Source of the DNA: Cryobacterium levicorallinum
GTDB taxonomy: Bacteria > Actinomycetota > Actinomycetes > Actinomycetales > Microbacteriaceae
Direction of reading: 5' to 3'
Length of the DNA stretch: 64,000 nt
Assembly: GCF_004402405.1 (NCBI RefSeq)
Contig: NZ_SOFE01000022.1
Location: 221,342 to 285,341 of the forward strand
Numbering within the stretch: the first letter of the stretch is position 1; each line of letters begins with the position of its first letter. Position numbers and translations under genes: made by a program. Under the pieces are notes generated by a model. That model was given only the letters and a program-made list of their open reading frames with translations. It did not search any database and was not told where the DNA came from. Shown here piece by piece: positions 16,900 to 24,585 of the stretch.

Positions 16900-17166
16900 C
16901 TACATTCCGTTGGCGGCCTTGACGCGGTTGACCAGGTCGCGCCACGGACCGTTGACCTCGGGCTCGGCGAGCACCACCTCGTGCGGGGCGCATCGAATGC
17001 GATAGGCGAACCGGTCTGCAGTTGCCACGCTGTCGGTAACGTCGTCCCAGGGCAGCGAATCGAGAAAATCCGCCCAGGTTGCGGGGTCGGGTTGCTCTTC
17101 AACTCTGACTTCCCAGGTGAGGCGGATCCCGGCCATCCCGCCGCTGCGCGAGACAATGACTTTCAT
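16900..17166 (-). CDS. Emfourin-like inhibitor of the neighbouring M4 protease
   Basis: 88-residue protein, second gene of a two-gene unit with an M4 protease whose stop lies 9 bases upstream. Size, the N-terminal pattern VIVSRSGGMAGIRLTWEV, a middle RFAYRIRCAPHEVVLAEPEV and a C-terminal helix match what I know of emfourins, small proteins that inhibit protealysin-like M4 peptidases and are encoded beside them. Its role would be to keep the cytoplasmic protease silent until release. Family assignment is by pattern and by context, not by alignment. Confidence 0.75.
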   Translation of the reverse strand: MKVIVSRSGGMAGIRLTWEVRVEEQPDPATWADFLDSLPWDDVTDSVATADRFAYRIRCAPHEVVLAEPEVNGPWRDLVNRVKAANGM

Positions 17167-17175
17167 ACCGAAAGG

Positions 17176-18459
17176 TTACCCCGATGGTTGCCCCGCGGTC
17201 GGCCCGCGTGGCGGCTCCGGCAGCATCGGTGCCAGCGGGTCGACGAGAGGTGCCGAATACGCTGGCGGCAGGGAGATACCAGGGGCGCTCGGAGTGCCGG
17301 TCGTGTTGGGCAGCGGCGAGGGAACGGCGGCCACTACCCCGACCGTCGCCCAGGCCCGCAAGACCGCGTCGTGGGCGGTCGAACCGTTTCCATAGAGGTG
17401 GGCCGCGGTATCCGCCGTCGCCGCCGCGAAGGCAGCAAAATCGCTCTGCGGGCGAAGCATCGGTCCGGTGAGCGTGTCATACCAAATGCGGCCCGGCATT
17501 TCCCAGGCGTTGCCGCCGATGGCCTCGGCGACGAGATAGAAGGCGCGGTTGGGAATGCCCGAGTTGAGGTGCACCCCGCCGTTGTCGTCGTCCGTCTCGA
17601 TGTAACCGGCCATGCTGTCCGGCTGCGGATCCTTGCCAAGCACATCATCGTTGTAGGCCGTGCCGGGCGCTTTCATCGAGCGCAGGGCGATGCCCTCAAC
17701 CTGTTCGGTGAATAGGCCCTCGCCGATCAGCCAGCTGGCCGCGCTGGTCGGCTGTCCCCGCAGATTTTGCTCGACGAGCGCGCCGAACACATCGGAAATG
17801 GACTCGTTGAGCGCGCCGGACTGACCCTCGTACTCCAGGTTCGCCGTGAATTGGGTGACGCCGTGCGTGAGCTCGTGACCGATCACACTCGGCGAAATGG
17901 TGAACCGGTTGAAAACCTGGCCATCTCCGTCGCCGAACACCATGCGTTCACCGTCCCAGAAGGCGTTGTCGTATTTCTGGCCATAGTGCACCGTGGCATC
18001 CATCGGCATACCACCGTTATCGATGCTGTCGCGTCCGAACTGATTCCAGTACATCGCCTGGGTGGCTCCGAGGCTGTCATACGACTCGGTCACGGCAGGG
18101 TCGGTTCCGGCCGGCTGACCCTCCGTGCGCACCCGGCGACCGGGTAGGCGTTCGAGGCCACCGGCATCCGAAATGGTGCGATCGGATTCCCCCGGTGTGC
18201 GGGTGGGCAGGCTGCGCGCACTCGGGTGGGCGCGTGGATGCGTGCCATCGCGCAATTGCCGAATCCGCGAGTCCCGCAGTAGCGAGTCCCTGGCGGCAGC
18301 CGCGGCCCGTGCGAATTTGGGAACGTCTAGTTGTGCCAATCGCATCAGCAGGTACGGCGGCACGATCGTGCAGTATGGGTGGATCTGCGGCGTGTAGATC
18401 TGCGGCGTGTAGATCTGCGGAGTGTGGATTTGCGGAGTGTGAATCTGCGGAGTGTCCAT
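17176..18459 (-). CDS. Protealysin-like M4 metallopeptidase
   Basis: Thermolysin-family (M4) zinc protease, 427 residues. The zinc motif HELTH is at residues 195-199, followed by ALNESISDVFG (third zinc ligand) and GGVHLNSGIPNRAFYL. There is no signal peptide. The short propeptide carries CTIVPPYLL, the CxIxPPxLL-like motif of protealysin-type precursors. Before it lies an unusual repeat TPQIH/TPQIY five times. The C-terminus ends in a proline-rich tail of about 50 residues. It shares a unit with the emfourin-like gene and is divergent from a luciferase-like gene. The ATG has no ribosome binding site but a CAGACT box six bases upstream. Confidence 0.92.
   Translation of the reverse strand: MDTPQIHTPQIHTPQIYTPQIYTPQIHPYCTIVPPYLLMRLAQLDVPKFARAAAAARDSLLRDSRIRQLRDGTHPRAHPSARSLPTRTPGESDRTISDAGGLERLPGRRVRTEGQPAGTDPAVTESYDSLGATQAMYWNQFGRDSIDNGGMPMDATVHYGQKYDNAFWDGERMVFGDGDGQVFNRFTISPSVIGHELTHGVTQFTANLEYEGQSGALNESISDVFGALVEQNLRGQPTSAASWLIGEGLFTEQVEGIALRSMKAPGTAYNDDVLGKDPQPDSMAGYIETDDDNGGVHLNSGIPNRAFYLVAEAIGGNAWEMPGRIWYDTLTGPMLRPQSDFAAFAAATADTAAHLYGNGSTAHDAVLRAWATVGVVAAVPSPLPNTTGTPSAPGISLPPAYSAPLVDPLAPMLPEPPRGPTAGQPSG
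18377..18451. repeat. Five 15-bp tandem repeats in the M4 protease propeptide
   Basis: Five head-to-tail units close to GTGTAGATCTGCGGC (plus strand), units starting at 18377, 18392, 18407, 18422 and 18437, with a few substitutions. They encode TPQIH or TPQIY on the minus strand. Unit length is a multiple of three, so copy-number change keeps the frame. Confidence 0.95.
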
Positions 18460-18515
18460 GTGCAGAGTCTGGCACCGGGCACCGACATCGCAACAGGTCG
18501 AAGCGCCCCGCTGAA

Positions 18516-18527
18516 TAGACTCGCCTC
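18516..18527 (+). promoter_or_regulatory. Leaderless -10 box of a luciferase-like gene
   Basis: TAGACT, six bases, then ATG at 18528. Confidence 0.6.
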
Positions 18528-19427
18528 ATGCGCTTTGGAATCGTCATTCTCCCGCAAGACCCGTGGCCGCGTGCGCGCGAGAAGTGGCTCGGTGCCGAGC
18601 AGTACGGCTTCGACCACGCCTGGACCTACGACCACCTGTCCTGGCGGTCGCTCGTCGACGAACCCTGGAATGCGACCATTCCCACCCTGACCGCCGCAGC
18701 GGCCGTGACCGAACGCATCGTTCTGGGCACCTTTGTCTCCTCACCGAATTTTCGGCATCCGGTGCCGTTTGCCAAGGACATAGCCACCGTCGACGACGTG
18801 TCGAACGCACGGTTTCTGCTCGGGGTCGGGTCGGGCGGCACCGGGTTCGACGCCACCGTTCTGGGCCAGCCCAAGTACACGCCCCGGCAGCGGCACGAAC
18901 GGTTCGCCGAATTCGTCGCCGACCTCGACCTCTTGCTACGCGGCGAGGAGGCGGGTTCCACCGCGGGAATCAGTTTCGCTGGTGACTGGTACTCGGCTGT
19001 CAATGCGCGCATGGTGCTGCCCAAGTCGACCGCCCCGGTGCGCCAACGCGTGCCGTTCGTCATCGCCGCCAACGGCCCCAAAGGCCTGGGACTGGTCAGT
19101 CTGTTCGGGCAGGGCTGGGTGACGACCGGCCAGGATGGAGCCTCGGGGGAGGACTGGTGGGAGGGCGTTCGCGGCCTCACTCACCGGCTGGACGACGTGG
19201 CGACCGCTGAAGGCCGAGACCCGGCCGCCATCGACCGCTACCTCTCACTCGACAGCGGCGGAACATATTCCCTGCAGAGCATGAATGCGTTCGAGGATGC
19301 CGTCGGCCGCGCTGCCGACCTCGGTTTCACCGACGTCATCAGCCATTGGCCGCGCGCCAGTGGAATCTACGCCGGCGACGAAGCCGTACTCGAAGCGGTG
19401 GCGGGCACCTTCACCGAAATCAAATGA
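18528..19427 (+). CDS. LLM-class flavin-dependent oxidoreductase
   Basis: Bacterial luciferase-like monooxygenase fold, 299 residues, full length. N-terminal MRFGIVILPQ, the YDHLSW segment, FVSSPNFRHPVPFAKDIATVDDVSNARFLLGVGSG in several typical blocks, and PFVIAANGPKG near residue 180 support the family. Members use FMNH2 or F420. The YDHL and GVGSGG segments would fit either cofactor. No neighbouring flavin reductase is seen, so cofactor and substrate are open. Confidence 0.9.
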   Translation: MRFGIVILPQDPWPRAREKWLGAEQYGFDHAWTYDHLSWRSLVDEPWNATIPTLTAAAAVTERIVLGTFVSSPNFRHPVPFAKDIATVDDVSNARFLLGVGSGGTGFDATVLGQPKYTPRQRHERFAEFVADLDLLLRGEEAGSTAGISFAGDWYSAVNARMVLPKSTAPVRQRVPFVIAANGPKGLGLVSLFGQGWVTTGQDGASGEDWWEGVRGLTHRLDDVATAEGRDPAAIDRYLSLDSGGTYSLQSMNAFEDAVGRAADLGFTDVISHWPRASGIYAGDEAVLEAVAGTFTEIK

Positions 19428-19465
19428 AGTAGCCGGTCGATCGGGGTTTCTGCCCGATGCCTGTC

Positions 19466-19477
19466 TAGGCTGGGTGC
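19466..19477 (+). promoter_or_regulatory. Leaderless -10 box of the AI-2E transporter gene
   Basis: TAGGCT, six bases, then ATG at 19478. Confidence 0.6.
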
Positions 19478-20587
19478 ATGCGCGCACACGACGACCCCAC
19501 GCCCCTGGTTCCTCGCACTCCGCTGAATGACCGCCTCGGCTGGCTCGGCCTGCGCAGCGGGCAGATTCTCCTCGTCATCGTGCTCGCGTCCGCCGTCATC
19601 TACGGACTCGTGCAGCTCAAGCTCGTCGTCATCCCGGTCTTGATCGCCATCATCCTTGCCTCGGCTCTGAGTCCGGTGATCAATGGACTGCGCAAGCGCG
19701 GCGTCGCCGCTATTCTGGCCACCTGGATCACCCTGCTCGGCGGCATCGCCGTGTTCGGCGGCATCATCACGCTCATCGTGTTCGCTGTGCGCGACCAGTG
19801 GAACGAACTGTTCTCCTCGGCCTCCGAGGGCATCGACAAGCTCCAACAGTTCCTCATCGACGGACCGATCCAGGTCGACGAGCAGCAGATTACCGACGCC
19901 CGCAATAGTGTCGTCGATTTTCTCACCAGCAGTCAGTTCGGCTCGGGGGCGCTGGCCGGGGCATCCGCTGTTTTTGAACTGATCACCGGGTCCGTGCTGC
20001 TCGTGGTCATTCTGTTCTTCTTCCTTAAGGACGGCGGCCAGATCTGGAACTTCTTCCTGAGTCCGTTCAAGGGCGAGCGCCTGGCCCGTGGCCGACGCAT
20101 CGGTCACACCTCCCTGCGCGTGCTGGGCGGGTACGTACGTGGCACCGCGATCGTCGCCGCCGTCGACGCCACCGCGATCGGCATCGGCCTGGCCATTTTG
20201 CAGGTTCCGCTCGCCCTGCCGCTCGCGGTCATCGTGTTCCTCGGAGCGTTTATTCCGCTGATCGGAGCGACCGCGGCCGGAGTGCTCGCCGCGCTGGTGG
20301 CCCTGGTCGCGAGTGGCCCGGTCGTGGCGCTCATCGTGCTCATTATCGTGGTCGCCGTCAACCAGCTCGAGGGAAACTTTCTGCAGCCGGTCGTCATGGC
20401 GCAGTCACTCAAGCTGCATCCGCTCGTCATCCTGGTCGGCCTGACCGCCGGAACCATTCTCGGCGGCATTGTCGGTGCCGTGCTCTCGGTGCCGATCGCT
20501 GCCGTCGCCTGGGCCATCGCCAAGGCCTGGAACACCCCGGATGCCCCACGCGCCATTTTGCCGAAGCGGCTCGTGCGCAAGCGCTAA
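19478..20587 (+). CDS. AI-2E family transporter (PerM/YdiK-like)
   Basis: Integral membrane protein of the AI-2 exporter superfamily, 369 residues, 7-8 predicted membrane segments with the usual charged loop between helices 3 and 4. The segment FFFLKDGGQIW and the C-terminal NQLEGNFLQPVVMAQSLKLH are the family hallmark (NxxegxxlxPximgxxvxlhP). Some members export autoinducer-2, others are Na+/H+ antiporters; no luxS is present here, so AI-2 export is not supported. It ends 47 bases before the kinase-aminotransferase fusion and could be cotranscribed with it. Confidence 0.9.
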   Translation: MRAHDDPTPLVPRTPLNDRLGWLGLRSGQILLVIVLASAVIYGLVQLKLVVIPVLIAIILASALSPVINGLRKRGVAAILATWITLLGGIAVFGGIITLIVFAVRDQWNELFSSASEGIDKLQQFLIDGPIQVDEQQITDARNSVVDFLTSSQFGSGALAGASAVFELITGSVLLVVILFFFLKDGGQIWNFFLSPFKGERLARGRRIGHTSLRVLGGYVRGTAIVAAVDATAIGIGLAILQVPLALPLAVIVFLGAFIPLIGATAAGVLAALVALVASGPVVALIVLIIVVAVNQLEGNFLQPVVMAQSLKLHPLVILVGLTAGTILGGIVGAVLSVPIAAVAWAIAKAWNTPDAPRAILPKRLVRKR

Positions 20588-20634
20588 ACCCATCCTGCTC
20601 GTGCCACCGCTGCCACCCGCATGACTGGAGAACC

Positions 20635-23628
20635 ATGACCGAGCAGAGCCACTTCCACCTGCCGCGCCCGCGCCTAACGCTCGACCAGGCGGCCGATCTC
20701 GCCCGCGAGCGGTTCAACGTCATCGGCGTAGTCACCGAGCTGGGCAGCAACCAGGACCGCAACTTTCGCATTTACACGGATGCCGCCACGGTCGTACTCA
20801 AGGTCTCCAACCCGGCCACCGCGGCCGTCGAGCTTGAGGCGCAGAACGCTGCCCTGGCGCACCTCGGCGATCTGGGCCTGGACCTGCCCGCTGCCGTCAG
20901 GGCGATCGACGGCAACGAGATCCAGCGCATCACGATCGACGGGCAGACCCTCGACCTGCGCCTGCTGACCTACGTCGACGGGCATCCGCTGACCGATTCG
21001 GTGCGGCTCACGGCAGGGCAGGTGCGCTCGCTCGGCGATGTGGCCGGCCGGATCGTGCGTGGCCTGTCCAACTTCGAGCATGCGGGAACCGACCGCTTTC
21101 TGCAGTGGGACCTCCGGCGTGGGGGCGAGGTCATCGACGCACTCCTCGGCCAGGTCAATGACGACGCGCGCCGCGAACATCTGCGCACCGTGACCGACGC
21201 CGCCCGAATGCAGCTCGCCCCGCTCAAGGGTGACCTGCGCGTGCAGACGATCCACGGCGACCTGACCGACGACAACGTAGTGAGCCGGGACGGCGACAGC
21301 ATCTCCGGCGTCATCGACTTCGGCGACGTCGCCCAGGGCTGGCTCGTTGCCGAGCTCGCCGCGACCTGCGCCTGTGTGTTGTATCGCAGCCCGCGGCATC
21401 CGCTGGCCATTCTCGACACCATCGATGCCTTCGCCAGGCAGGTGCCGCTCTCCGACGCCGAACTCACCGCTCTCTGGCCCCTCATCGTGCTGCGCACGGC
21501 GGTGCTCGTGGTGAGCGGCGAAGCGCAGGTGCAGCTCGACGGTGACAACGACTATGCCGACGCCAACCGCGCCCGCGAGTGGCTCGCCTTCGCCACGGCC
21601 GCCGACCTTGATGGTGCAGAGGTCGAAGCCCTCATCCGGTTCATGTTGGCGGGCACCGACGCCCCCATCATGACAACCGACTACCCCCTGGCTGGGCCGC
21701 TCGATCCAGCGGCCATCATCGACCTGTCCGTGACGAGCGCCGGTTACGACGCCGGAGTCTGGCTGGAACCGGACATTGATGCGCGCATTACAGCGGATGC
21801 CGCAGCCCAGCTCGGCCACGCCGTCACCCGCTACGGCGAATACCGGCTCTCCCAAACGCGCATCAACACGGCCGAGGAATCCGTCACCCTGGCCCTCGGC
21901 GTCGAGGTGATCCTGCCGGCCGGCAGCCACATCACCGCGCCGATCGTGGGGACGGTTGTGGTCGTCGATTCCGACACGGTGCGGTTCGAGGCCGCCCACT
22001 TTGACCTGTGGCTGACCGGCATCGACGCCGCGGCGATCGACGGCCAAACCGTCGAAGCCGGAACGACTCTCGGTACCGCTCTCGGTACCGCTTTCGGTAC
22101 CGCTCTCGGTGCGGCTCAGGCCAGTTCGGCCGGTGCACGCCACGCCGCCCGAGTGGCCCGCGTGACCCTGCAGACCAGCCGGCTTCGCGGCATCCGCCCG
22201 CCGTTCTTCGCCGCACCGTCACACGCGGCGCTCTGGCAGCGGGTCTGCCCCGACCCGTCAGCGCTGCTCGGGCTGGAAACCGCCCGTTCACTGGCCGATG
22301 CCGGCGCCCTGCTGCAGCGCCGGGACCAGTCCTTTGCGCGCGTGCAGGAACACTATTACCAAGCCCCGCCGCAGATCGAACGTGGCTGGCAGCATCACCT
22401 CATCGATACTCACGGCCAGGCCTACGTCGACATGGTGAACAATGTCACGACAGTCGGCCACGGGCACCCGCGCATTGCCGAGGCCGCGCGCAGCCAATGG
22501 TCGCTGCTGAATACCAACTCCCGCTTTCACTACGAGGAGCTTGTGCGCTTCACCGAGCGCCTCGCCGCACTCGCCCCCGACCCGCTCGACACCGTCTTTC
22601 TGGTCAATAGCGGCACCGAGGCCGTCGACCTCGCCCTGCGCCTCGCCCTCAGCTACACCGGCCAGGACACCGTGCTCGCGGTGCGCGAGGCCTATCACGG
22701 CTGGTCGCTGGCAGCGGATGCCGTCTCCTCCTCGGTCGCCGACAACCCCCGGGCGCTCGACACCCGGCCCGACTGGGTGCACCTGGTCGAAGCGCCGAAC
22801 GCCGTGCGCGGCAAATATCAGGGCATGCAGTCTGCCCCGCAGTACCTCGACGACCTCGACGGCGATCTGCGGGACCTGGCCGACGCCGGGCGCACGGTAG
22901 CCGCGTTCATCGCCGAACCCGTATTCGGCAATGCCGGCGGCGTGTTATTGCCCGACGGCTACCTGGCCGGCGTCTACGAGCGGATGCGCGCCCGCGGCGC
23001 ACTCTGCATCGCTGACGAGGTGCAGGTGAGCTACGCCCGGCTCGGCAAGCACTTCTGGGGTACCGAGCAACAAGGAGTGGTTCCCGATATCATCACCATC
23101 GCCAAGGCGATGGGCAACGGGCATCCGCTCGGCGCGGTCATCACCCGCCGCGACATTGCGGAGCGCTTCAGCGAGGAGGGACCGTTCTTTTCGTCGGCTG
23201 GCGGCAGCCCGCTGAGCTGCCGCATCGGCCTGACCGTGCTCGACATCATGCGTGACGAAGGCCTGCAACAAAATGCTGAGGTCGTCGGCCGGCATCTCAA
23301 ACAGGGCCTGGAACGGCTCGGCGAACGCTTCGATCTGATCGGTGCGGTGTACGGAATGGGGCTCTACCTCGGCGTCGAGCTGGTCAGCGACCGCGCCGCC
23401 TTCACTCCGGCGACGGGCGCGGCCGCGCGGCTCTGCGACGAGCTACTGCTGCGCGGCTGCATCGTGCAGCCCACCGGCGACTTCAAAAACGTGCTCAAGA
23501 TCAAGCCGCCGCTCTGTCTCAGTATCGCCAGCGCCGACCATTTTCTGGACGCGCTGGCCGACGCGCTGGGTGCCATCGCCCCCAGAGCAGCGCAGTCCCC
23601 GACGCTTAGCGCCGCGTCTTCGCGCTGA
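20635..23628 (+). CDS. Kinase / M23-like / class-III aminotransferase fusion
   Basis: Single 997-residue protein with three parts. Residues about 1-330 are an aminoglycoside/choline-kinase-fold phosphotransferase (catalytic HGDLTDDNVV, metal site GVIDFGD). Residues about 365-510 resemble a degenerate lysostaphin/M23 peptidase domain and contain a repeat GTALGTAFGTALG. Residues about 540-985 are a class-III PLP enzyme with the Schiff-base lysine at K824 (ITIAKAMGNGHPLG). The PLP part resembles phospho-lyases for phosphoethanolamine and phosphohydroxylysine, and the kinase part resembles hydroxylysine kinase. A likely activity is phosphorylation of an amino alcohol followed by elimination of phosphate and ammonia. 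Start has GGAG upstream. Confidence 0.85.
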   Translation: MTEQSHFHLPRPRLTLDQAADLARERFNVIGVVTELGSNQDRNFRIYTDAATVVLKVSNPATAAVELEAQNAALAHLGDLGLDLPAAVRAIDGNEIQRITIDGQTLDLRLLTYVDGHPLTDSVRLTAGQVRSLGDVAGRIVRGLSNFEHAGTDRFLQWDLRRGGEVIDALLGQVNDDARREHLRTVTDAARMQLAPLKGDLRVQTIHGDLTDDNVVSRDGDSISGVIDFGDVAQGWLVAELAATCACVLYRSPRHPLAILDTIDAFARQVPLSDAELTALWPLIVLRTAVLVVSGEAQVQLDGDNDYADANRAREWLAFATAADLDGAEVEALIRFMLAGTDAPIMTTDYPLAGPLDPAAIIDLSVTSAGYDAGVWLEPDIDARITADAAAQLGHAVTRYGEYRLSQTRINTAEESVTLALGVEVILPAGSHITAPIVGTVVVVDSDTVRFEAAHFDLWLTGIDAAAIDGQTVEAGTTLGTALGTAFGTALGAAQASSAGARHAARVARVTLQTSRLRGIRPPFFAAPSHAALWQRVCPDPSALLGLETARSLADAGALLQRRDQSFARVQEHYYQAPPQIERGWQHHLIDTHGQAYVDMVNNVTTVGHGHPRIAEAARSQWSLLNTNSRFHYEELVRFTERLAALAPDPLDTVFLVNSGTEAVDLALRLALSYTGQDTVLAVREAYHGWSLAADAVSSSVADNPRALDTRPDWVHLVEAPNAVRGKYQGMQSAPQYLDDLDGDLRDLADAGRTVAAFIAEPVFGNAGGVLLPDGYLAGVYERMRARGALCIADEVQVSYARLGKHFWGTEQQGVVPDIITIAKAMGNGHPLGAVITRRDIAERFSEEGPFFSSAGGSPLSCRIGLTVLDIMRDEGLQQNAEVVGRHLKQGLERLGERFDLIGAVYGMGLYLGVELVSDRAAFTPATGAAARLCDELLLRGCIVQPTGDFKNVLKIKPPLCLSIASADHFLDALADALGAIAPRAAQSPTLSAASSR
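22069..22116. repeat. Four 12-bp tandem repeats inside the fusion gene
   Basis: Units CTCGGTACCGCT at 22069 and 22081, TTCGGTACCGCT at 22093 and CTCGGTGCGGCT at 22105. They encode the LGTA-type repeat between the M23-like and the PLP part, in frame. Confidence 0.9.
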
Positions 23629-23938
23629 TGCTCGGCGACGGTGTCGGCTCGGCGATGAACGCCAGGCCGCCGGCACTGTTGGCCGAGAGCATGAGGGCTT
23701 CGATCCAGTCCCGGTTGATCGACGGGGTGCGACTGCCAAAATATCGGTAGTAGAGCGTGCTCGTCGGGTCGAGCCAGATCGCGCTGCGACCACTTCCCTC
23801 GTCGGCCGAATCGGACCAGGTGAAAATGAAACTCTCCCGGCGCCGCAGCTTGGTGCTGATCACGATCTGCAGGTGCATGAGGGCACGATCGTCGAAGGTG
23901 ATTACGATACCCGGATTGCCATAGAGCAACGTACCCAT
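23606..23938 (-). CDS. DUF7882-like small actinobacterial protein
   Basis: 110-residue protein of a group common in Microbacteriaceae and often mislabelled ATP-dependent DNA ligase. Typical pieces are MGTLLYG, GIVITFDDRALMHLQIVI, STKLRRRESFIFTW, RSAIWLDPTSTLYYRYFG and LMLSANSAGGLAFIAEP. No ligase motif is present and the function is unknown. The ATG at 23938 is preceded by GAGGAGG at a distance of 9 bases; the ATG two codons upstream would be only 3 bases from it. It is convergent with the fusion gene and the reading frames overlap by 23 bases. Confidence 0.8.
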   Translation of the reverse strand: MGTLLYGNPGIVITFDDRALMHLQIVISTKLRRRESFIFTWSDSADEGSGRSAIWLDPTSTLYYRYFGSRTPSINRDWIEALMLSANSAGGLAFIAEPTPSPSISAKTRR

Positions 23939-24051
23939 GTTCATGCACCTCCTCGATTGTTCCCCCACTGTAGCGCTATGAGCGGGCGGGAATAGACCGG
24001 GCGCATGGCACCAAAACGGGAGGGTGTGCCGGGTTTACCCGGGTGCTCTGC

Positions 24052-24079
24052 TAGGGTATCAAGGTTGCCGTTCAACGGC
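24052..24079 (+). promoter_or_regulatory. rpsO promoter region and leader hairpin
   Basis: A -10-like TAGGGT at 24052-24057 is followed by an inverted repeat GCCGTT/AACGGC at 24067-24079 that would form near the 5' end of an about 85-base leader. Ribosomal protein S15 represses its own translation through leader structures in several bacteria; a similar role here is a guess. Confidence 0.4.
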
Positions 24080-24147
24080 CGCGGATAAAGAGAGCTCAGG
24101 CATCCTGCCAAGGGCACCGCGCAGTGAGAGAAAGGGGATCCCACTTT

Positions 24148-24417
24148 ATGGCACTCGAACCAGATGCTAAGAAGGCGATCATCGAAAAGTACGCTACCCA
24201 CCCAGGCGACACCGGGTCCCCGGAAGTTCAGATTGCAATGCTCACGCAGCGCATTCTTGACCTCACCGAGCACCTGAAAGAGCACAAGCACGACCACCAC
24301 TCACGTCGTGGCCTGCTTCTTATGGTTGGTCAGCGTCGCCGTCTGCTCGGTTACCTGTCGGACATCGACATCACTCGGTACCGCACACTGATCGGCAGCC
24401 TCGGCCTGCGTCGCTAA
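24148..24417 (+). CDS. rpsO: 30S ribosomal protein S15
   Basis: Ribosomal protein S15, 89 residues, full length. It binds 16S rRNA in the platform of the small subunit. The family signature is seen in [39 protein letters not shown] and [16 protein letters not shown]. The ATG at 24148 fits the family start; an in-frame GTG 24 bases upstream lies before the ribosome binding site AAAGGGG. In many bacteria pnp follows directly; here it is 4.3 kb away. Confidence 0.98.
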   Translation: MALEPDAKKAIIEKYATHPGDTGSPEVQIAMLTQRILDLTEHLKEHKHDHHSRRGLLLMVGQRRRLLGYLSDIDITRYRTLIGSLGLRR

Positions 24418-24472
24418 TTTCGCGCTGTTTAATTGCACGAAGCGAATGCAGCGTTGACAACGCGAACTTCTT

Positions 24473-24511
24473 CACAACGGGTCGTCACCTTTTAGGTGGC
24501 GGCCCGTTGTG
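24473..24511 (+). terminator. Hairpin terminator after rpsO
   Basis: 17-bp stem with two G-T pairs and a TTTTA loop, arms at 24473-24489 and 24495-24511, 55 bases after the rpsO stop codon. It separates rpsO from the downstream permease gene. Confidence 0.8.
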
Positions 24512-24585
24512 TGTGCCGCCGCCGAGCGGGGGTAGAACAGCGGCTTGCTAACATAGGTGGTTGGCAATAACGAACGGAAATCGGC

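Noticed and set aside
18377..18451. CRISPR-like array
   Set aside because: Units are adjacent without spacers, only 15 bp long, and lie in a coding frame.
19478..20587. Quorum-sensing AI-2 system
   Set aside because: Only the transporter family name points to AI-2; no luxS or lsr genes are present.
20674..22143. Open frame of 489 codons opposite the kinase part of the fusion
   Set aside because: No family features and Val/Gly/Asp-rich shadow composition; the plus strand has intact kinase motifs.
23606..23938. ATP-dependent DNA ligase
   Set aside because: This label is often attached to the family, but the protein is only 110 residues and has no nucleotidyltransferase motif.
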